Of a stretch of 64,000 bases of DNA, positions 13,901 through 24,186 are shown piece after piece (positions within the stretch are counted from its first letter, which is position 1; each line of letters starts with the position of its first letter). This stretch comes from Brachycybe producta (taxonomy: Eukaryota; Arthropoda; Diplopoda; Playtdesmida; Andrognathidae), in NCBI GenBank assembly GCA_036925085.1, contig JAUPFP010000030.1, positions 1,178,001 through 1,242,000 of the forward strand, in the 5' to 3' direction. Made by a program: the position numbers and the translations under genes. The notes below the pieces were generated by a model, which ran no database searches, had not been told where the DNA came from, and saw nothing but the letters and a program-made list of their open reading frames with translations.

Positions 13901-16900
13901 GACATTATTAATTATGATTGGCATATTTTCTTAATTCATTTTTTTTCCAAAAGTGTTTCCTGTGTCACTTAATTCAAATTTCACAAGATTATATAATAAT
14001 TATACAAAGCCCATAATCTTCTTAGGATATAGGCCTACAATTGTAAGAGTTAAATTGCAGATTGGTGTTAGGATTATGAAAAATGTCTAATAAAAGCTAC
14101 ATTATAGAAAAATAGACAAACAGTACAGTAGTTATATAGGCCTAACATCATAATAATAATAATATAAAATATATAAAGGGCAGTCCTGAGCAATAATAAG
14201 CCTTAGGGTGTAAAACCCATGATGGGTTGGTTGCGTGAATGCGAGTATTATATTATATCACATCCCATCCCAAAAGATTATAAAATGAGTGAATGGGGAG
14301 GTGGAGGAGGGGACGAGGGATCACGACCATAATAATAATGAATTCAGGGATGAAGAAAGGACCCCACACATGCAAAATAAAAAACCTACATACTTAAAAC
14401 AGGGTGTACCCAATCTCAAACGGTTTTCCATTTCATACGATTTTCAGCTCAAACAATGACGACGGCTAGAGGTGGAGGCTAGCTATTAGAAAATTACATT
14501 AGATTACCGATTGTGAGCATGTCGGCCAGCACATCAAAACTGGAGACTAAATTAACATCCTCTTCTACTGCAGTGGTTCTCAAACGTGTTTTGCCCCTTG
14601 GCACAGTATTTTTTATCCGGAGAAATCGCAGCACACCTAGCAAAACTTATGGTACACTAGTGTGCCACCCTTTGAAAACCACTGATTTAGTGCATATTTG
14701 TAATAGGAATGATTTCTTAATTATGCTTTTTTTAATATAAAGATGAAATTTAATTAAAAATATTAAATTAATCAATGTAATATCTAAAATTTCGCGGAAC
14801 ACTAGTGTGGCGTGGAAATTCCCATTTGGAAATCACTGCAATCTACCTGCCAGCACATTCCAGCCACATTACCTAAAGCAATTGTTAGCCTCCACCTTCA
14901 ACGCTGAGTTGGAATCGTTTGAGATGAACAACACTCAATAAGTTAACGCATTGACTCATCCCAAATCACTGGTTTTTGTTGTTGTTATGAGTTATATATA
15001 ATTTAAAAACCCAAGTAGCCTCCTCCTTCATTATAAGTTTATATTTAATATGATGAATGAATTGGAAAACAGCAGCAGCACCTTTTGCACCTTTTTTTCT
15101 AAGTTATATTAAATTTATTATCAGAATTGAGTATAGTGTGGCCCATAGGCAGTCAGGCAGACAACAATGCCACAAACACGTATTTATTAGACAGAAAAAG
15201 AAAGATTTAGTAAACCTAACTTTTTAAAAGTCAGGTCAAATTCGAAATCATACTAAGACAGAAAGCAAAAAAAAACAAAATTGCATCATGATGAATTATT
15301 AACTTAATATTGAATTTTATATATGAAAAGAGAAAGAGAGAGAGAGTTAGTCGGAATAATAATAATAATATTCATTTTAGAAATCACGTATTCTCAACAC
15401 AAACAGCCAATTAACAAAAACGATAATCTTAAATTTTAAAAGATTTTTTTTTTTAAAAAAAAGATTAGTGTCACGACGACCAACATCACGGATTGAACAC
15501 AAATTGGAAATAATTTCATCACGTTATCACTTTTAGCGTCAAAAAAAAAGTATTGATGTCTTTTAAAAGTATATTTGTGATTTTACAACCTTTAATAATA
15601 AAATATATAAGTTTGTATGTTATAAAGTTAGGAGGAAAAAAAAAGGTGGCGGTTTGTGTGTTTGTGCGTTAGAATAACGAAAATCTACGTGAGAACTTGA
15701 GTAGAACTTTTACAAACGACCTTTTTAATACCAAAAATAGTTAGCTTAAAATGAAAAAGTAAACAAAATCAAATGGGGTAAAAAAAATTCAAAGCTAATT
15801 TCAAGGAAAAATACACAAAAGAAAAATACAATTTCAATCCAACTAAATTTTTAGCAAACTAAAGTCACAAGGGTTCAGGGCAATATCAAGCAAGTGTTTC
15901 TCAATTTGTGGCCCAGTTGCCAAATTAATCATCATCAACTCCAATTATGCTTTCTTCTAACCAAAAAGGCTTTTTAGAGAGACTAGATGTCTGGTTACTA
16001 TCAGTTATCAACTAGCCTCTAACCAGTGTTTTTGATTGGAAAAAAACCCACATAATTGCTGGTTAATCTAAACGGGGGATTGTTACTTTAGAATTGCCAC
16101 TTGGGCCACAAATTGAGAAACATTTGCTTGATATTTTGCATAAAAATCCTATCCTTACTAATCATAGAACATTTCTCTCAATATTGACTGTGAGGCATGT
16201 CTTTAACTAAAAGGTAATTTTTAGTTTAATTGACTAAAAATTCAGTTGACTAAAAATTCAGTCGACTAAAAATTCAGTCGACTAAAAATTCAGTCGACTA
16301 AAAATTCAGTCGACTAAAAATTCAGTCGACTAAAAATTCAGTCGACTAAAAATTCAGTCGACAAAAAATTCAGTCGACAAAAAATTCAGTCGACAAAAAA
16401 TTCAGTCGACAAAAAATTCAGTCGACAAAAAATTCAGTCGACAAAAAATTCAGTCGACAAAAAATTCAGTCGACTAAAAATTCAGTCGACTAAAAATTCA
16501 GTCGACTAAAAATTCAGTCGACAAAAAATTCAGTCGACTAAAAATTCAGCCGACAAAAAATTCAGCCGACAAAAAATTCAGTCGACTAAAAATTCAGTCG
16601 ACTAAAAATTCAGTTGACTAAAAATTCAGTCGACTAAAAATTTAGTCGACTAAAAAGTTACAACAAACAACAAAACAATACTTTTCCTTCAAGCTGTGAC
16701 AGTGGTGATTGAATGACTAATTAGTCAATAATTAGTTAAAAAGCAAATAACTCCTAATTCTCTAATAGAACATCCCTCATAATACACAAGATGCAAGACA
16801 TAACATAAGATAAAAGGTTGTTTTTAGTTTAGTCGACTAAAATTTTACCAAGTTAACCAAGAAGTTTAGCTACCTAAAAATTATAGTTGCAGCACGACTC

Positions 16901-19900
16901 TAAAAAAGGGCCCTTTTTGATCCATTTTTGAACAAACATGGGTTAAATTAAGTGTTGTTTGTTAATATATAAATAACCATGACAACAACTGAATGAGTAA
17001 AAGAATTCCACCCCCCCCCCCCCCTTCAACAAGACCAACAAAAGAAGAAAATCCTATCAAATCTTGTTTTTCTTCTATTTGTCAGGTGAGATGTAATTGA
17101 TCTCTGAAAACTTCACTCAATTTTCTGTCAAAACATTTTTAAGCCTCTTCAAACAAAAAGATCATTGAAGAAAGGGGTGGTGTGTGTAATCTAAGACTAA
17201 ATATATATATTATTGTATTTATATGCATAAAGGTAATAATAACTATTTTAAAACTGAAAAATGTTGGCATTGGGACAACAAAGAAGGAATTTCGCAAAAG
17301 AAAGAAAGGAACACCCATTGAGTTTGTGTTCCCCCCTTTGTGTCGTGGCTACATATAGAAAAATATATAACAAACGGTTTATTACCATAAATAAGCTTTG
17401 AAATAATAATAATAATAATATTAAGAGAGAGAGAGAGAGAAAAAAAACGCGTCCCGGGACGTCCCACAGATGGTATAGGTGCATTTCGTGACCCTCCTCC
17501 AATTACTCCTATGAAAACGAGTGTTGTTATGTGATCGTTCATTTTAATCACTTCTAAAATCAATCACTCCAAACAGAATAATAAATTTTATGAAATTATT
17601 CAAACAATATTTAGTCATTTTTGAAAAGAAAGTTTAAGAAAAGTTCATAAACAATTGATTTTCGAACTTTTTGATTATTCTGTCTTTCAGAAGAAACTAG
17701 AAAGTGTTTTAGAAACTAGAAGAGGCATTATCATGTTGATATGTTTCAAAACAAACTTTTTAGAAAATTAAAAAAAAATTACGTCTGCTCATTATTTTGA
17801 AAGATATCAACATGAAAATCCCTTTACCTGATTGAGCTACCCCCCCCCCCCTTCTAGTTTCTAAAACACTTTCTAGTTGTTCTTCATTTTACATCTGAAA
17901 AGAGGGGCCCAGTTTACACTTTAAAACCACCATAAATCAGAAATTCATTCTTCACAATCGAGATATTTTTTTAAAAAAAAGATGTATGAAATTTCAAAAA
18001 ATTTATTAATTATTTAATAATTAATAATTAATTTGAGTGAAGAAAAAAGCTAAAACATTTTCATGCTATTATTATTAAAAAAATAAACTTTTTAAGGTTT
18101 TTATGCAAATTTCAAAAACACCATTATCGTTTTGCTACTTGAAAACATAAATAGTCAGATAAAAAATTTATTTTCAAAAATATCAACCTTAAATATATTT
18201 TTAAAAGTTATTTCGTTCAAAACTCTTGAAATTCTATTGATTGACGTTTTTAATCGAATCAATGCTGATTTGACCACGAAACCATAGAAAAATAACCAGA
18301 AATTTTGCATATTGTGTCCGCCCACGCCCTTCATTTATTCACAAAATGACTTGATTGAATGAATGCAAAATTGACTGATTGACTGAATGAGGCATACAAG
18401 TCTGCAATCATAATTAAGAAAATTACATTTGTAATGTCACACATTGTGACATTTGGCCCTTTATTTACTGATTAGCAAACTTAATTTTTTTCAAAACAAG
18501 TGGCCGGCCGGCTGGCCACCTAATAATTCAATAGACCTACATTCCACACAATCTTACAAGACAATCAAGAAAAAGTTCTATTCAAGAATCAAGATAATAA
18601 ATAAAGATACCGAAACCTGAACCGAATTATAACCTGGTTACTACTGAATTCCAGTTTAGCCTGTTTAGGCTGACTTGCTGACTAAAGAAAAATGCTATTA
18701 TTCTGGAAAAAAAATGAAGCGCCCAAAAATAACATGCGACTAAAGAAAACGTGTCCGGGAATCATGCGAGCTCCACCTACCCTTTCCTTAAGAAAGTAAG
18801 CGAGTAATCCACATGTTTGCATTATGGCCACCTCATATGAGGTTTTATATGACCGAATATTAATTGAGAAGGAAATGGCAAAATCTAGCATATCCGGAAA
18901 TCCTTTTAGAAAGTCAGTCGTCTAGATTTCTTTACAATACAAAGAAATATTTTAACTTAAAGTTACTCAAATGCACGTTATATAACTTATATACTTTAAT
19001 TCTCAATTTATTTTTACAGAAACATTTAAAACACTTATTTTAAATTACATAATTAATTTAAAACATTTGTAATTTCATTTCATTGATAATTGTTTTTAAT
19101 TTGTTTTCAAGAAATAATTTCAATCTAAAATTCATCGTCCTTCTATTTTGCATTATAATGGCCTCCAAATTAAACTAGAGACAATTTAATTAAGGTCATT
19201 TCAAAGTGTAAACGCATCTTGAACTTTTGTTTGTTTTGTGTGTGTCTTTCAGGTGCAAAATGAAGAAAAAACTTGAATTGAGTTTTAGAAACTAGAATCA
19301 CATAATCATTTAAAAGTACTATCATGTTTGATATATCTTTTAAAATAAGCTTTTGTGTCAATTTGAAAGATATCAAACATGAAAACATACCCTTAAGTGA
19401 ATGAGTTACCCTTCTAGTTTCTAAAACACTACCTTGTTTCTCTTAATGTTTGCTCTTCTGAAAGACAGATTAATTTTGAAACATCAGCTGTTTATAAGTT
19501 TTTCCTATCTGAAACAAAAAAAAGTGTTAATTATTAATTAAATGACCTCTTTAATAATAATATACAATTTGTATTACATGGTGGATGTTGTTACAATTAC
19601 GGAGAAATAAACAGAATTCAAACCAAACAAACAAGAAAAAAAGATTATTTATTAACACTTAACAAGAATTTCACTAAGCTGATTATAATAACTAGTTTTT
19701 TTTTTTTTTCGGTTAACTTTGTATAATTTGTTAAGTTGATAGATCAGTAGCCTTGATGGGGCCATGAAGGGAGGGGGGCCCAATTGCTCTACCATCTCAA
19801 CATGGATAGGGGAGGGGGCCCCCAAATAAAATAAAAAAGTGTGAATTCTTTAAACATTTGTTCCTAGGTCTATTCATTGGTTATTGGCTAAACATCAAGA

Positions 19901-22900
19901 TTTTGAAATGCTTTTTATTTTTGAGTGTAAGTTTGAGTGTAACAGACACCACAGTCTACTTACTTTTTATATTCTATTGAAATTCTTGGAACACAAATGA
20001 CAGTTTATTTTTTCAAACCTTAAAAAGTTTAGACATAAATAAAATACTGCAGAAGAGCGAAAAAAAAAATTCGAATGGAATTCATATTGTGTCTCCATAA
20101 GAAAATATATTTATTGGCAACTTTAACTAAAATCTAAAATTGCCAACACCTTTTAATAAAATCAGATAATATCTGAATAGATAAAATGGTGAAATTTCAA
20201 TAATGGGTTTTCTTTACTATTGTTCTGTATGTTCTGTATCTTACTATTGTTATTGTGTGCCCTTATATACGGAGCCTTGTAAAGGACATGAGTTTTTTTA
20301 TTTATCTGAAATTTCAATCATAATGATTCATACTTTAGTTATATATTTTGTTTGACATAACAAATATTTTGTTTGAAAGTTCAGATATTTTGTTTGAAAG
20401 TTCAGATATTTTGTTTGAAATTTCAGATATTTTGTTTGAAATTTCAGATATTTTATTTAAAATTTCAGATATTTTGTTTAAAATTTCAGATATTTTGTTT
20501 GAAATTTCAGATATTTTGTTTGAAATTTCAGATATTTTATTTGAAATTTCAGATATTTTATTTGAAATTTCAGATATTTTATTTGAAATTTCAGGTATTT
20601 TGTTTGAAATTTCAGGTATTTTATTTAAAATTTCAGATATTTTGTTTGAAATTTCAGATATTTTGTTTGAAATTTCAGATATTTTGTTTGAAATTTCAGA
20701 TATTTTATTTAAAATTTCAGATATTTTATTTAAAATTTCAGATATTTTATTTGAAATTTCAGATATTTTTTTTGAAATTTCAGATAAAATTAAAAAAAGC
20801 TCATGTCCTTTACAGGGCATGCAGTTACACAGTTAACTGTAGACAAGCTAGAAGTGATAACTTTTGTGTTTCTATTTTTAAAACACTTAACTGTGGTTAA
20901 ATGATTTTTATGCATTTTGTGAAATTTTCATCCCTCATTCAGTCAAAAACTGAGTACTCTTCACTAAATATCAGTTGAACACAGAAAGTGCGATATTTAA
21001 CCACATTGTGTTAATGCAGTTAACTCCATTGTTCACATATTTAACCATGGTTAATGTAACCATATTCGTTTCCACTAGAAAAATTAACTGTGGTTAACTT
21101 TTTAACTGCAGTTAATATTTTTGTTGTGAAAACGAAGTATAAGAGGGCAAATGGGCCAAAGAGGGCAGAATGGCGCTCTCTCCCCCCCCCCCCCTTTTTT
21201 TTGTAAAACCAAATTGGCTAAGTCTTTCAAAATTATAAATTTTAAAATATTCTGCATTGCAGTGACAATAATACTAAGCAGAATATGAAAGTGTGTTAGA
21301 AACTAGAACTGTTGTTGTGTTGTTCAATAATATCAAAATTAAAATAAAATTTTTATAGACCAAAAATTAATATCGTTTGCTTAAAGTTGGGCCATTTTCA
21401 AACTCACATTACCAGTTTCATTGAGCTACAATTCTAATTTCTAAAACACACTTTCCAGTTTCTCCTTCTGAGTTTTTCCTTCTGAAAAACAGAAATGAAT
21501 AATCAAGATTTTGAGAGGGGCGTTTACACTTTAAATAACCACTTTAACTAATTTTCAAACCTAATTCTGTGAGCCACAAATATGTAGGTGTCACAATGGT
21601 GTAGCTCGTCACTCACACCCCTCACGAAACAAGTCTGTGGGTGCCACTGTGTGAACCCTGCTCAGAGAGTTCAAGTTTAAGTTCAACTGCCAATTTTGCT
21701 TCTTCAACATAGGCATAACTTATATGTATAATATACAGAGTGTTATAAAAACCAATTGCCAAAAGAGGTTTTCCCTTTATTTTCATATTTTTCATCTTAG
21801 ATATTTTTTAGTTTTCAGTTTGTTTTTTGTTTTTGAGGCAACCATGCTGACAAAAACATGCCATAAAAATAAAGATAATATATTGAATAGTTGAAATAAA
21901 AAATATTAGCAAAACGTTTCTTTCCAGCTGTATTTTTGGGGCGCAATTGGAAACCTTTTATGCGACTAAAAACGCAGAATAGACAATTCTTTAAATAATG
22001 AAAAAAATGTGTTTTTCAAATATGAGGCCATAAAAAGCCTTACAGAAGGAGGCCATTTTGAAAACATGACATCTAACTTATACACATATACTTTACATTC
22101 TCACTTTTACACTGAAAGTAGCAGAGCCATAACTAGCTAATTTTGCACCCGAGGCAAGAATAATACTGGCGCCCCTTTAGTAATTATCATTCTACAGTAG
22201 TTATTTTGCATCTTTATTTCTGTGCGCCTCAGCTGTGTGCCCAATGCAGGTGTTTCAACTTATCGCACAGCAGCCATATTTAGTTCGATTTTCTCGAAAA
22301 AGCAATCATGCTGGATTAGATGATTCCTTTTCTTGAGAAGGGTAGATAGCAATAGCATAGTATGACACTTCCCGGACACTTTTTCTTTTCTGTACTCACT
22401 GCCCACCTGTTGATTCCGGACACTACTATTCAAATTTCTTTGATTTCAGAATGCACCTTTTTTGTCTTTTTATATTATTTTAAAATTTTAGTTCATATTT
22501 TGCCAGCATGGTTTGTTTGCCTTAAACAACAACAACAAAGATGAAAGATTTGAAAAGCAAAAATTCTTTTCTCATTTGTCAACTTTTATTAAAGTGTTAA
22601 AATGAATTCAATGTTTAAAAACACGAATTAAAAACAACTTTTAAAAAAAAAAGAGAATTATTATTATTACATCCCACTTGTAGCCTAAAAACACAATAGA
22701 ACTGATTAATAGCAGTAATTAGGTCAAATTAACAACAACAACAAAAATAAAGATGTTGATGATTACATTTTAGATAAAAATGGAAATAAAATAATAAAAA
22801 AGCAAGTTTTGTTAAAAAATAAAATGTGGAAAGAATATTTTTAAAAAAAAAGTGAGACGGAAGTGTCAAGTGACGCTGTTGACCTCACACTGACCTCTCA

Positions 22901-24154
22901 CGTCATGTCATCAATTAAAACATTAATAAAACATTTATATATTATACAGTATGTGTATGTACAAACGTATATACAAACGCATCCATCATTCGAACTACTA
23001 CTACTGTCTGTCTATGTAATATTATACTAAAATTGCCCTTGTTCTTCTCATTATCACTCTTTGTGTATTGATCACATATGGGGCGAGGGGGGCCCTTTTT
23101 TAATGACCAATTCCGAGAAAATAACTAAAAAAAAATCTCCATAAAAAATAGAACACGTGTCTCATATATATACGAATCCAAGTGTTTGTCAGTTTACATT
23201 TGAAACTGTAAAATGTAATTAAAATTAAGGTTTTATGAACAGCTTGATTTGCGAACTCTTGCTTATTCTGTCTTTCAGATCTTCAGCAAAATTAAACAGA
23301 AATCAGGTGTTTTAGAAACTAGAAGGGTAGCTCAATCACTTTAGGGGGTTTTTTTTTCATGCATTCAAAGCACCCCCGGCCCGTTTACACTTTAAAATCA
23401 CATTAATTACCTTTTTAAATCAAAAATGCTGATCCTTTTTAATTACTTTTGTTTTTTTGTATATTTAAACTATTTCTGGTTTTCAAACTACTCTTAATTT
23501 CCAATCATTATTTCGAATTATTGATTGGCAAACAAGAGTGAATTTGCATTTCAGCATCATTTTCATAATTCACTTTTTAATTGTTTTTTTTTAATGTTTT
23601 TCCATCTGATCATGTCAGAAATTTTATTTTCTCACCTGGTTTGTAATTAGAAACTAATTGTAATTAACTAATTTTAATTGTAATCAATTTCTTTTTAGAA
23701 TTTATTAATTAGTAATTCTAGTTATTTTTTAATTTAGTGATTGTATACTTTTAGTTAGTCATTTTTTTTATTTGGTAATTTAGCAATTGTAATGACTTTT
23801 TTTTTAATTTAGTAATCTAGTAATGGTAATTAATTTATTTTTAAAATTCTTTTATTGTAATTCTATTTAGTTTTTCACTTATGTAATTAGTAATTGTAAT
23901 GATTTACTTTAATAATTTGTGAGAACACTTACAAAGTTCACCCTTTTTTTTAGAACAAAATTAACAAATGTCCAAAAGACAATTAATTTGCAATTTAAAT
24001 ACTTTCCCCTAGAAAAATGAAGTCTGAAGCAATTTTGAAATCTAATGAAGAAAAGAAAAGAAGACTTAGAAAATATAATTAAAAAAAGAAGCCTCCGTGT
24101 GTTTTAGTTACAATGTTTTTTAAACGTCAATTTAAAAGTCCATGTAAATGTCTC

Positions 24155-24186
<32 letters not shown>

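Noticed and set aside
20335..20900. Three long ORFs (161-175 codons) on both strands encoding short periodic peptides
   Set aside because: They are produced by a stop-free 21 bp tandem repeat inside an inverted-repeat element. No start context, splice signals or family match is seen.
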